A DNA stretch of 39,550 nt, from assembly GCF_900566085.1 (NCBI RefSeq), contig NZ_UPHT01000120.1, positions 1 through 39,550 on the forward strand, in the 5' to 3' direction. Under the pieces are notes generated by a model. It did not search any database, was not told where the DNA came from, and worked only from the letters and a program-made list of their open reading frames with translations. The DNA comes from Mycobacterium attenuatum (GTDB taxonomy: Bacteria > Actinomycetota > Actinomycetes > Mycobacteriales > Mycobacteriaceae). Shown one piece after another: positions 30,963-39,548 of the stretch. Every line of letters begins with the position of its first letter. Within the stretch, counting starts at the first letter, position 1. The translations under genes and the position numbers were made by a program.

Positions 30963-32228
30963 ATGGGCGCTTTTTCCCGGCGCGAGTTCGCGCGACTCGC
31001 CGCGCACGTCAGTGTCGGCGGAGTAGGCGGTGCCCTGATCGCCTGCGGTGGGGCCCCCGCACCGCGCCGCTCCGATCCGGCGACCACCGCCAAGCCGGAA
31101 ACCGGCACCAGGCCGATCAGGCTCACCCAGTCCGGAGTCGATCGGATCATCGGCGAGCACGCCCGCACGCTGCTTGATCGCCTGCGGGCCAGGGCACCCG
31201 GGCGCGACTACGGCGTCGCGGTGGCTTTCGCGTATCCGAACCGCGAGTTCAAGCCGTTCTACATGTACGGAACGGTGGGCGAGAGCAACCCGCCCACCGA
31301 AAAGACGATCTTCTCGATCGGATCGGTCACCAAGACCTTCACCGCCGCGCTGTTTGCCACCGGCGTTTCGCTGCGGCCGGACTGCTTCGACTGGGACGCC
31401 GGGCTGCAGCGTTACCTCAGCAGGTATCTCATCGACACCGGGGACCTGAGTAAGACAGTCCAGCAGATCACCCCGCGGATGCTGGCCCAGCACACGTCGG
31501 GCCTGGCGCACGATTCCACCGGACCGGCAGACGGCGACGGTCTGTTCCTGCGCAACCCCTCCGCGCCGCCGCCCAGTTTGCGCCACGCATGGCATGCGCA
31601 CCGCGGCCCGCAACCCGGAAGCTGCTGGCAATACTCCAACCTCGGGTTCATCACATTGGGCTTCGCCGCCGTGTCGGCCTACCGGTGCGCGGATCTGGGC
31701 GAGTCGTATGCGGGTGTGCTGCGCGATCAGGTCACCGGCCCACTGACCATGCCCGACACCGTGACGACGGTGCCCGAAGGTACACCCGTGGCGCGCGCCT
31801 ATCCTAACGGCCGGGAGGTGTCACCTACTGCCCCTTCGGATCTGAAGTCTTCGGCGGCTGACATGCACACCTGGCTGCTGGCGAATCTGGGCGCCGTAAC
31901 GGGACCCGAGCACCTGATGCGCGCACTGGCGACCACGACGCAGCCGGCACCGTTGGCAGTCGAGATGTGCGGCCAGGCCGGGCGTGGACCCGCACACATG
32001 GGTCTGGCCTGGCAGGTGGAAACCGGCCCGCCCCAGATCATCTGGAAAGACGGCCTGACTTCGGCGGGCGGATGCTCGTGCTGGATCGGTATCACGCCTG
32101 GCGGCCCGGGCCAAGAGCCGCTGGGGATCGCCATCCTGGTCAACGGTTACTGGAACAAGGACAAGCCGGCTGTCCTGGCTGACAATCACGGCCCGGCGAT
32201 TCTCCGCGAGATCTCGGCGGCCGGGTAA
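30963..32228 (+). CDS. Tat-exported lipoprotein of the beta-lactamase/serine-hydrolase fold
   Basis: ATG 30963 follows GAAAGG. The N-terminus is a Tat signal (SRREFAR) with hydrophobic helix and lipobox LIAC at about residues 24-27, so the 421-aa protein is probably a lipoprotein of the cell envelope. The fold is that of class C beta-lactamases and esterases: SVTK (S-x-x-K, about 121-124), YSN (about 221-223), and IIWKDGLTSAGG, which takes the place of the usual K-T-G or H-x-G motif. The protein may act on peptidoglycan, esters or lactams; the replaced third motif argues against a classical beta-lactamase. It is divergent from an SDR over 98 bp. Confidence 0.9.
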   Translation: MGAFSRREFARLAAHVSVGGVGGALIACGGAPAPRRSDPATTAKPETGTRPIRLTQSGVDRIIGEHARTLLDRLRARAPGRDYGVAVAFAYPNREFKPFYMYGTVGESNPPTEKTIFSIGSVTKTFTAALFATGVSLRPDCFDWDAGLQRYLSRYLIDTGDLSKTVQQITPRMLAQHTSGLAHDSTGPADGDGLFLRNPSAPPPSLRHAWHAHRGPQPGSCWQYSNLGFITLGFAAVSAYRCADLGESYAGVLRDQVTGPLTMPDTVTTVPEGTPVARAYPNGREVSPTAPSDLKSSAADMHTWLLANLGAVTGPEHLMRALATTTQPAPLAVEMCGQAGRGPAHMGLAWQVETGPPQIIWKDGLTSAGGCSCWIGITPGGPGQEPLGIAILVNGYWNKDKPAVLADNHGPAILREISAAG

Positions 32229-32536
32229 CCGAACCTCGGTCGCTAGGGCTGGTGCCGATCAACTCCCCGCCGGGGCGGCGTCCCGGGCCACGGCCGTCCT
32301 CCGCCCCCACACGAACCGTTGAGTGCGGCCGGTAGCCGGCTTGCCAGCCTTTCCGTGACAGCCCAGGGGCGAAACGGACTTGTCGCTCGATGCCCATGTG
32401 CGCACGTTCGACCGGCCGGGCGGCAAACTCGCAGTCCAGGCATGTGCCTCCGCTGAAACTCGAAGATCGTGGCCCGAACCCGGTTTCAGGTCACAATACC
32501 CAGAACAGCCGGAGTTAGTCACCAGCACACGTGACG
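32229..32536. other. Intergenic region with no supported gene
   Basis: These 308 bp separate the serine hydrolase from the convergent PPE gene. Short GC palindromes (CCCCGCCGGGG at 32265-32275) are present. Open frames on both strands are short, lack ribosome binding sites and resemble no protein I know. Confidence 0.6.
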
Positions 32537-33823
32537 CTAATGACAGCCTGCGCCAACGAAATCCGATCGCCAAGCGGCTGGCAGCATCGGCACTCGCACG
32601 CTACCGCCAACGTCACTACCAGCGACGTTGGCCAGCCCACCGGGACTAACCCCAGCGCAGTGTTGAGCCGCGCCAGCAAACCCCATCATTCCGCGGCTAC
32701 TATCTCCGGACACTACCGACGCCAACCGCGCCTGCGAGACCCCAGCACCACCTGACTCCGGCCGCAAAACCTCGACAGTCGCGGCCGCTGGCGCGGCCGC
32801 TGCACCCACCAAGGCAGGTGCCACCGGGGCCAGCGCCGCACCCATAGCCGGCACCGCAGTCAGTCCTCCCGTCGTCGTAGGGACCGCACCACCCGCAATC
32901 GCCAGTACCCCCGCCAGGGGGCTTGCCACGGCCCCGACAGTGCCAAACAAATTCTCAATAATCCATTTAATTATGATGTCCAGAACGCCACCTATCGCAT
33001 AAATCGCAAGGCTGATGGCATAAAGGGTATTCACTATAAACCTGAAAGCAACTGGTATAGACTCAATGATATAGATGACTTTTTCAATGAAATCGATAAT
33101 AAAGTCCAGCCCCAGTAGGAGGAGGATGATTCTCGCCGCCAGTCCCAGAACGTCCCAAAAGTCGGTGGACCAAGCCTTAAAAAGGGCAATGTATAGATCT
33201 AATACAGCCGTCAGAAATTCAACTAATTCGTGCCATGGAAAAGGCGTAAGAGTCGTCTGGGCAACAACCGGAAGCATATTACCTGATTTGATGATGGCAG
33301 GCGCCGGAACGGTTGGTGGCGCCGACGCTAATACGCTAACAGATGCCGTTTCATAGACACTCATGGTAGTCGCGGCCTGGATCCACATTCGCGCGTAATC
33401 GACTTCGTTGGTCGCGATCGGGATCGTGTTGATGCCAAAAAAATTTGTAGCGATCAACACTGCATGAGTCGCGTGGTTAACAGTCAACTCGGCCAATGTA
33501 GGCATCGCCACCACCGCACTGACATAGGCCGCCGCCCCGGCCTCGTGAGCTGCCGCAACACGCGCACTATCGGCACTCGCCTGCATTAGCCACGCCACAT
33601 ACGGCAAGTACGCGCCCATGCAACATTCGGCGCTCGGGCCCTGCCACGCCCCGGCCTGTACCGCACCCAAGACCTCAGTGAGTTCGCCAGCGAGCGAGGC
33701 ATATTCAACACTCAGCGTGGCCCATGACGACGCGGCAGCCGCAAGCGAAGCGGGCCCGGGGCCACCTGTCAGGAGCGCAGAATGCACCTCCGGCGGCGCG
33801 GCCATCCAGACAGCCGTAGTCAC
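32537..33823 (-). CDS. PPE family protein (PPW subfamily) with isoleucine-rich core
   Basis: GTG 33823 (VTTAVWMAAPPEVHSALL) was chosen because it overlaps the stop of a small upstream frame; 428 aa. The N-terminal 180 residues are a PPE domain (AAPPEVHS, AGAWQGPSAE, YLPYVAWLMQASADSARVA, NFFGINTIPIATNEVDYARMW). The C-terminus has the PPW signatures: GFAGA (like GFxGT) near 380 and PMLPAAW (PxxPxxW) near 415. Between them lies a strongly hydrophobic isoleucine-rich stretch (about 205-300, such as LDLYIALFKAW and VIYIIESIPVAFRFIV). It is encoded by clearly AT-richer DNA (about 32940-33330) than its surroundings, probably membrane-embedded and possibly acquired separately. It faces the serine hydrolase gene convergently. 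Confidence 0.92.
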   Translation of the reverse strand: MTTAVWMAAPPEVHSALLTGGPGPASLAAAASSWATLSVEYASLAGELTEVLGAVQAGAWQGPSAECCMGAYLPYVAWLMQASADSARVAAAHEAGAAAYVSAVVAMPTLAELTVNHATHAVLIATNFFGINTIPIATNEVDYARMWIQAATTMSVYETASVSVLASAPPTVPAPAIIKSGNMLPVVAQTTLTPFPWHELVEFLTAVLDLYIALFKAWSTDFWDVLGLAARIILLLLGLDFIIDFIEKVIYIIESIPVAFRFIVNTLYAISLAIYAIGGVLDIIIKWIIENLFGTVGAVASPLAGVLAIAGGAVPTTTGGLTAVPAMGAALAPVAPALVGAAAAPAAATVEVLRPESGGAGVSQARLASVVSGDSSRGMMGFAGAAQHCAGVSPGGLANVAGSDVGGSVRVPMLPAAWRSDFVGAGCH

Positions 33824-33960
33824 TTCACACCCACGAAGGCCGGACCCGCCGCCGCACGGTACGTCCGCGCGGTAATATTCAACGCCCGCGCCGCCGCACT
33901 CGTGGCCACCGCACTCTCCGGAATCACCATCACAGACGTCACCAACACCGCCTCCCACAT
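33820..33960 (-). CDS. Small ORF coupled to PPE gene, about 41-46 aa (PE-like remnant?)
   Basis: On the minus strand, starting at ATG 33960 or at TTG 33945 after GGGAGG, a short frame reads VTSVMVIPESAVATSAAARALN, then TARTYRAAAGPAFVGVK, and stops in GTGA with the PPE start. The alanine-rich two-helix pattern and position suggest a shortened PE- or Esx-type partner. The protein is far below the normal PE length of about 100 aa, so it may be a relic or a leader peptide. Confidence 0.45.
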   Translation of the reverse strand: MWEAVLVTSVMVIPESAVATSAAARALNITARTYRAAAGPAFVGVK

Positions 33961-34153
33961 TACGGAAAAACAACGTGCCAGGCGCTCGCCGCCCGGCAGA
34001 ACTGCATAAGTAGAGCAATAGGCAGACCATGCGACAAGTTACAGCTGATCGGTTGTGGCTATGAATTCATCGCAGATAGTTATTGACAAATTTCTTGCCT
34101 CTATCTAGAGCCCTGATGGCGCCACCGGCCTCGGCGTACTTAATGCCGGCACG

Positions 34154-34550
34154 CAACAGCCAAGCCAAGCCCACTTGGCAGCAAAATGCCCGGATGGGAT
34201 ATGGGGCAACGGGCCGTCGGCCAAATCAGCGAAGGCAAGTCCCGACGACAACGCCGTGGCGATGGGTACCTGGATAGTGCACTGGGATTGCAGGCGGCCT
34301 CGTCGAGGATTTCGATTGCGGCGTTGCTGCGCTTGTTGCGGTTCACCGATAGGGAGAACTGGGGCACCTTCGGTTACTCAGGTGCTCATCACCTTATCGG
34401 TCCCAAACGCCGAGTCGGCACGCATCAGGATGTTGATGGCCAACCACAGCGTCGCGCGACTTACGATCTTGACGTGTCCGAACGAGCCCGGGCTACCGCC
34501 GCGATTTGGTTGGCGCGCCCAAAGATGAACTCGCGCAAGAGGATCCGCAG
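34154..34550 (-). pseudogene. Decayed IS1380-family transposase
   Basis: Three blocks on the minus strand, in different frames, match transposases of the IS1380 family as I remember them. The first is LRILLREFIFGRANQIAAVARAR (from 34550). The second is INILMRADSAFGTDKVMST (about 34439-34383), holding the RxDSAxG aspartate of the DDE site. The third is FADLADGPLPHIPSGHFAAKWAWL (34234 down to about 34160). Hundreds of codons between the blocks are missing and stops interrupt each, so the element is dead. It lies between a PPE gene and a deleted P450 gene. The stretch 34031-34153 holds nothing I can identify. Confidence 0.75.
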
Positions 34551-34589
34551 CCCAGGTAACTCATGTGACCGGTCGGCGCCTTCCCCGGG

Positions 34590-35330
34590 TCACGTCACCG
34601 AGTACCGCACCGGCAGATGCTTGAGACCGCCGACGAACGTGGTGGCCACGATCGGGTAGTAGGACACCGCTTCGAAATCCGACAGTGGCTGGCCGTCGAT
34701 GCGGGGCGCGATGGCCGACGCGAGGTCCTCGGTCGGATGCTCGCGGCGCGCCGCGGTCACCGCGTTGAAATGCTCGAACATGTCCGGCAGTGCGGTCAGC
34801 TGGTCCTCGTTGGAGGCGCCGCGCTGGTATTCGCTGTCGTCGCTGCCGAACAGATCCTGGGTCAGCGTGAGCATGCGGCCGAAGTCGGCCTCCGGCGGTC
34901 CAAGCAGCGCGAAATCGCATTCGGGCGCCTACGCCATCATCGTGTCGACATAGACCTTGGCCAACTGGTCGATGCGAACCTTCAACGCGTGCATGGCTTT
35001 TGGCCGGAACCAGTCCGCGGACGACCCGGTGTTGTGGGTCGTCGAGGTGGATGAGTGTGCGTAGGCCCGCGGCCGCCTGCAGCTCGTCGCCCTGTCTGGT
35101 TGCCGGCACGGGGCGGGGCCAGTTGGTGAACAGCATGTTGTCGCGCTCGATGTCCATGATGTCGGCGTGCTTGGTGATCGCCCAGAACGACCGGTAGTCC
35201 GGCACCTCGACCCAGGGCACCGGAATGGTCGCGCGCAAGTGGGCTAGCGCCCGTGCAATCGCGGCTCATCGGTATCGGCGGCGGGCTCTGCCAGCAATGC
35301 GGCGACCGCGTCGGTGGTCCGCGTGCTCAT
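34590..35330 (-). pseudogene. Cytochrome P450 pseudogene with internal deletion
   Basis: The ATG at 35330 overlaps the stop of the LLM gene (ATGA), so it once ended that operon. The text is P450: TIPVPWVEVPDYRSFWAITKHADI, LIHLDDPQHRVVRGL, then in another frame DWFRPKAMHALKVRIDQLAKVY, an in-frame TAG, then CDFALLGPPEADFGRMLTLTQDLFGSDDSEY. A frameshift near 35250 separates the first 28 codons. After SDFEAVSYYPI the sequence jumps to ATTFVGGLKHLPVRY, the usual P450 C-terminus. About 200 codons covering the I-helix, ExxR and haem cysteine are gone. At least two frameshifts, one nonsense codon and the deletion make it non-functional. Confidence 0.85.
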
Positions 35331-36349
35331 TGCCGAAAGTCCTTCAGAGCGGACCCGATACAGTTCGCGGAGGCCGCGAAAAAAATCGGCAGCATCCGGT
35401 CGACGACGCCCGCGCACCGGTCGCGCAAGCCGGCGGCGATATCACCGACCGGTCCAACAACCGCGAAAGCCCGCAGCATCTCGTCGTCGATGAGCGACCC
35501 CATGGTGCCCCACTCACCTTGCAGGGAGAGGCGATGCAACTCGGTATGCAGGTCTTCCCAGCCGTGTACGCCGAGAACCTTGCGGTACGCCGGCGTTGAG
35601 CCGTAGAAGGCGATCCGGTTGCGGACGGCGGCGACGGCCGTCTCCAGCTCCGCGTCGTTCTCACCCGTCGCGATCATCACTTCGGCGGACACCTCGAAGT
35701 CCGTGCGGTCACGACCGGAGCGCTGCAGGCCACGAAGCAGCGCCGGCATGGTGACCTCATCGAGGTAGCGCCGGGAGACCATCGGGTGTCCGAGGTGGCC
35801 GTCGGCGACCTCGCCACACATCTCGGTCATCGCGTCGCCCACTGCGGCAAGGAAGATTTTCGGCGCCGGATACGGCTGGGGCTCCGGCGTGAACATCGGG
35901 GTCATGATCTTGTGGGTGTAGAACTCGCCCTCAAAGCGGAGCTTGCCGCCGTCACGCCAGGCAGACCAGATCGCATGCAGCGCAACAACGAATTCCCGCA
36001 TCCGCCGTGCCGGGTGGCTCCAGGGCATGCTGAACCGCTTCTCGATATGGGCCTGGATCTGGGTGCCCAGCCCGAGGATGAACCGCCCCTGGGAATAGCT
36101 CTGCAGATCCCAGCCCAGGTTGGCGACGGTCATCGGATTGCGCGCGAACGCTACCGCGATGTTGGTGCCGAGTTCGATCCGCGACGTGTGTTCGGCGGCA
36201 AGCAGCAGCGGCAGAAACGGGTCATGACTGGTCTCGGCCGTCCAGCCGCCGTCATACCCGTTTCGCTCCAACGCATCAGCCGACTCGATGACCCGAGCGA
36301 GCTGGTTGGGAATACCCCCGTCGACTTTGAGGCGGGGCGCGCTACCCAT
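35327..36349 (-). CDS. LLM-class F420-dependent oxidoreductase
   Basis: This 340-aa TIM-barrel flavin/F420 enzyme has family features GYDGGWTAETSHDPFLPLLLAAEHTSRIELGTNIAVAFARNP (about 34-75), LGWDLQSYSQGRFILGLGTQIQAH (about 78-101) and PAPKIFLAAVGDAMTEMCGEVADG (about 165-190). In mycobacteria such proteins usually use F420 and reduce or oxidise hydroxylated or unsaturated lipids and xenobiotics. M. tuberculosis Rv1360 has the same length as I recall, but orthology is not proven. The ATG at 36349 follows TAAAGT by 6 nt on the minus strand, so it may be leaderless. A P450 pseudogene is coupled to its end. Confidence 0.92.
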   Translation of the reverse strand: MGSAPRLKVDGGIPNQLARVIESADALERNGYDGGWTAETSHDPFLPLLLAAEHTSRIELGTNIAVAFARNPMTVANLGWDLQSYSQGRFILGLGTQIQAHIEKRFSMPWSHPARRMREFVVALHAIWSAWRDGGKLRFEGEFYTHKIMTPMFTPEPQPYPAPKIFLAAVGDAMTEMCGEVADGHLGHPMVSRRYLDEVTMPALLRGLQRSGRDRTDFEVSAEVMIATGENDAELETAVAAVRNRIAFYGSTPAYRKVLGVHGWEDLHTELHRLSLQGEWGTMGSLIDDEMLRAFAVVGPVGDIAAGLRDRCAGVVDRMLPIFFAASANCIGSALKDFRQ

Positions 36350-36392
36350 GCGAGCACTTTACAGTAAGCAATCCAGTATGTAGGACAGACGC
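36350..36392. promoter_or_regulatory. Divergent promoter between LLM oxidoreductase and carboxyltransferase
   Basis: This 43-bp gap holds a minus-strand TAAAGT (36356-36361) for the LLM gene and a plus-strand TACAGT (36360-36365), followed by AGGAC (36382-36386) for the carboxyltransferase. The -10 elements overlap, so the two genes may compete for polymerase. Confidence 0.45.
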
Positions 36393-37889
36393 ATGACCAA
36401 AGCCGAGGATTGGCGAGAGACGCTCGAGGACCTCGACCGTCGCCGCCGGCAGGCGCGGGCCATGGGCGGGCCGGAACGGCTCGACAGACATCGAGGCGCC
36501 GGCAGGCTTGATGCCCGCGCTCGCGTGGAGCGACTCCTGGACCCGGGCACCTTCCGCGAACTCGGCACGCTCGTCGGCGGGGAAGTTGCGGCTGATGCGA
36601 TTGTCACGGGCTCGGGCCACATCAACGGCGCCCCCGTGATGGTGGGCGCCGAGGACTTCACGACGTTGGCCGGAACCATCGCGCCCGGCAGCAATTCCAA
36701 GCGCTACCGCATCGCGGAGTTGGCGTTGCGCGACAAGGTTCCACTGGTGATGCTCCTTGAAGGGGCTGGATTTCGGCCCACCGGCACTCATTACGGACGT
36801 AGCCCCACCGACCTGCTGGCCCAGGCGCGGTGCTCGGGCCAGGTTCCGACGGTAGCCGCGGTGCTGGGTGCCTCGGCCGGACACGGCGCCCTGGTCGCCC
36901 CCATCTGTGATTTCACCGTCATGAGCCCACGGGGTTCAATCTTCACTGCGGGGCCACCGGTGGTCAAAGAGTCCACGGGCGAAGACATTTCGAAAGAAGC
37001 CCTGGGCGGTCCGGACGTCGCCCTGGCCAGTGGCGTGATCCACAATGCGGCCGACGACGACGAGGCGGCCTTGGATACCATTCGCCGCTACCTGTCGTAC
37101 TTCCCGCCCAGCGCGTGGTCGTATCCGCCGTCGCTACCCCCCGACGCGGCGTACGGGCCGCGGTCCACCCCGGAGTTACTCGACATCGTCTCGCGCGACA
37201 ACCGCCGCGTCTACGACATGCGCCCGGTGCTCGACGTCGTCTTCGACTCGCCCGACTGGCTGGAAGTACAACCGTCTTTCGGCAAGGCGATCATCTGCGC
37301 CCTCACCCACCTCGGGGGGCATCCGGTAGCGGTCGTCGCCAACCAGCCGCAGGTGCTGGCCGGATCCATCGACGCCGACGCCGCCGACAAGGCCGCGCAC
37401 TTCATCATGGTGGCCGACTCCTTCCACCTCCCGCTGATCTTTCTGGCCGACAACCCCGGCATGCTGCCGGGCAGCCGGTCCGAACGCGCCGGCGTATTGC
37501 GCAGCGGGGCAAGGATGTTCGCTGCGCAGACGGCGGCTACCACAGTGAAGCTGCATGTGACCTTGCGCAAGGCTTACGGCTTCGGCTCCATGGTGATGGG
37601 GCTGATCAGCTTCGACGGCCAGGTGGCGACCTTCGCCTATCCGGGCGCGACCATGGGCGCCATGGGCGCCGCAGCACTCAGCCGGGCGTCACATGCTGAT
37701 CAGGAGCTGTCCGTCAAGCTGCGGACCGCAGAATTGCAGGCGTCCTATCGGTCGGCCGAGCACATGGGCTTCGATGAACTCATCGACCCTCGCGAAACTC
37801 GCGACGCCCTGCTGGCCGCGCTGCAGCGTGGCATCCACGCCCGGCAGGCCGCAGCGCAACCCGTTGCCCGCACGCTCATCATGCCGTGA
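36393..37889 (+). CDS. Acyl-CoA carboxylase carboxyltransferase (beta, AccD-type) subunit
   Basis: This 498-aa carboxyltransferase of the propionyl/methylcrotonyl/geranyl-CoA carboxylase type transfers CO2 from biotin to an acyl-CoA. The N-terminal half has GAGRLDARARVERLLDPGTFREL, the CoA-binding crotonase fold with MLLEGAGFRPTGTHYG and GASAGHGALVAP, and FTAGPPVVKESTGEDIS. The C-terminal half has PVAVVANQPQVLAGSIDADAADKAAHFI, LIFLADNPGMLPGSRSE and the oxyanion region TLRKAYGFGSMVMG, then FAYPGATMGAMG. No biotin carboxylase or carrier gene is in the window, so it must borrow one. Linkage to acyl-CoA dehydrogenases and oxidoreductases suggests branched or terpenoid acid breakdown. Confidence 0.93.
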   Translation: MTKAEDWRETLEDLDRRRRQARAMGGPERLDRHRGAGRLDARARVERLLDPGTFRELGTLVGGEVAADAIVTGSGHINGAPVMVGAEDFTTLAGTIAPGSNSKRYRIAELALRDKVPLVMLLEGAGFRPTGTHYGRSPTDLLAQARCSGQVPTVAAVLGASAGHGALVAPICDFTVMSPRGSIFTAGPPVVKESTGEDISKEALGGPDVALASGVIHNAADDDEAALDTIRRYLSYFPPSAWSYPPSLPPDAAYGPRSTPELLDIVSRDNRRVYDMRPVLDVVFDSPDWLEVQPSFGKAIICALTHLGGHPVAVVANQPQVLAGSIDADAADKAAHFIMVADSFHLPLIFLADNPGMLPGSRSERAGVLRSGARMFAAQTAATTVKLHVTLRKAYGFGSMVMGLISFDGQVATFAYPGATMGAMGAAALSRASHADQELSVKLRTAELQASYRSAEHMGFDELIDPRETRDALLAALQRGIHARQAAAQPVARTLIMP

Positions 37890-38118
37890 ACGGCTACTCC
37901 CGGGACAGCCGGCGGACCGGCGAGCACCGGTCGATCAGACAACTCGAGCCGATACCGTCGCCGTTGCTGATCTTTTGAAACGCCAAACTTTCGTGCTGGT
38001 CAATCATAGGATGTCTCGCATTCAACTCAGTGATTGCCGAGCGTGCTGGCAGGGGCCGTGACATGGCGAGACATCGCGACTGGCCGAAGCGGAATCTGCT
38101 ACGGAAGGGATGGTTGCG

Positions 38119-39459
38119 ATGAATTTCTCGGTGTTGCCCCCAGAAATCACGTCGGCGCAAATGTATACCGGTGCAGGCTCTGGACCGATGTTGGCGGCCG
38201 CAACCTCCTGGGCCGGGTTAGGCGACGAACTGGGTTCAGCCGCGCAGTCTTTCGGGTCAGTCACCACAGGGTTGGCGGGCGGGCCCTGGCAAGGTCCGGC
38301 GTCGGTGGCGATGACGGCCGTCGCCGGCCGCTATGCGCGCTGGCTGCAGGAGGCGGCGGCCCGCGCCGTCGCTGCGGCCACCCAAGCCAAGTCGGTAGCG
38401 GGCATCTTCGAAGCCGCCAAGGCGGCGATAGCGCACCCCATGACGGTCAGGACCAACCGCATGCAGTTCATCTCGGCGGTGCGATCGAACCTGTTGGGCC
38501 TGAACGGTCCGCTGATTGCGGCCATCGAAGGCGCATATGACGAACTGTGGGCCCAAAATGTCACGGCGCTGGTGGGATATCACGGTGGAGCTTCGGCGGT
38601 AGCCGCCCAACTGATGCCGTGGCAGCAGGCGCTGCAAAATCTGGGCGGCCTGGCGAACCAGGCCAGCTGCGCGGTTACCGGCGGGCGGACATCCGGCGGG
38701 CAAGGGGCGCTCGGCTCCGCCGCTGACGTCGGCGGGGTCATTGGCAGAATAGTGGCAACTGACGAGGCTGAACTGGCCGCCGTGTACGCAGACAACGTCT
38801 CCCAGATCTCCAGCGCGGCAGCTGTCACCAGGACGGCGCTAGCGGCGGCCGCTGCGGACCTGACGAGAGGCGAGTTGGTCCCGGCGGTGCGCGAAGTCGC
38901 TACGGCGGTCAATTACGACCTCCAGACCGCAGCCCACCTCGTCGCCGAAGACGCTGCCTTACCTGCGCAACTGGTCACTGATGACCTTCGTATCCTCGCT
39001 GGTCTGCCACCGGTTGGCGCGCCGGCCCCGGCCGCACCCAGCAGCCTGGAACACTACCTAGCGGTACAGGCGGCCCGCTTAGCACAGGTTCCCGGCCAGA
39101 TAGTGCAGATTGACGAGGCGCTCATAGCTCACGTGATCGGCGATAACCAAAGCCAGATTTGCAGTGCGGTATCCGTAACCGAGAACGGTCTGCGGGCAGC
39201 GGGGTTAAATGTGCTGGCGGGTCAGCCCATTGCAGCCGTCAACGATGTCGCTTCGGCGCTCAGTTATGACGCCCAGGTCGTAACCCGCTTGGCCGTCGAA
39301 GACGCAAGCCTGCCCATGCAATTGATCCGTGAAGACATCGGCGTTCTGGCGGGCTTGCCCCCTGCGGCGCCGGCTGCTGCGCTTTCACCGGCCGAGCCAA
39401 GCAGTCTTGAACATTACTTGGCGCTAAGCCTCGATCCACGGATGGACGTTGTGGCGTGA
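38119..39459 (+). CDS. PPE family protein with duplicated C-terminal module
   Basis: ATG 38119 (MNFSVLPPEITSAQMY) follows GGAAGGGA at an ideal distance, preferred to ATG 38110. The PPE domain (1-180) has the usual ASVAMTAVAGRYARWL, RTNRMQFISAVRSNLLGLN and YDELWAQNV motifs. The remainder, from about residue 212, is two related modules. The first runs from DEAELAAVY to SSLEHYLA (about 215-315) and the second from DEALIAHVI to SSLEHYLA (about 332-435). Each contains a segment like AEDAALPAQLVTDDLRILAGLPP. Neither the SVP nor the PPW motif appears. The protein is 446 aa and probably exported by ESX-5 or a related system. The 229 bp upstream contain no supported gene. Confidence 0.93.
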   Translation: MNFSVLPPEITSAQMYTGAGSGPMLAAATSWAGLGDELGSAAQSFGSVTTGLAGGPWQGPASVAMTAVAGRYARWLQEAAARAVAAATQAKSVAGIFEAAKAAIAHPMTVRTNRMQFISAVRSNLLGLNGPLIAAIEGAYDELWAQNVTALVGYHGGASAVAAQLMPWQQALQNLGGLANQASCAVTGGRTSGGQGALGSAADVGGVIGRIVATDEAELAAVYADNVSQISSAAAVTRTALAAAAADLTRGELVPAVREVATAVNYDLQTAAHLVAEDAALPAQLVTDDLRILAGLPPVGAPAPAAPSSLEHYLAVQAARLAQVPGQIVQIDEALIAHVIGDNQSQICSAVSVTENGLRAAGLNVLAGQPIAAVNDVASALSYDAQVVTRLAVEDASLPMQLIREDIGVLAGLPPAAPAAALSPAEPSSLEHYLALSLDPRMDVVA

Positions 39460-39500
39460 ATTGTTGATTTTTGATCTTGATTTGTGGCGTGGTAGGGATG

Positions 39501-39548
39501 CGACGACCGCTGGTCTGCCCAGCTTTTCCTGTTGGCTTCCGGTCGTCG
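39501..39548. repeat. Inverted repeat downstream of last PPE gene
   Basis: CGACGACCG (39501-39509) is the reverse complement of CGGTCGTCG (39540-39548), with 30 nt between. It starts 41 bp after the PPE stop. It could be a weak terminator or the edge of another element beyond the window. Confidence 0.35.
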
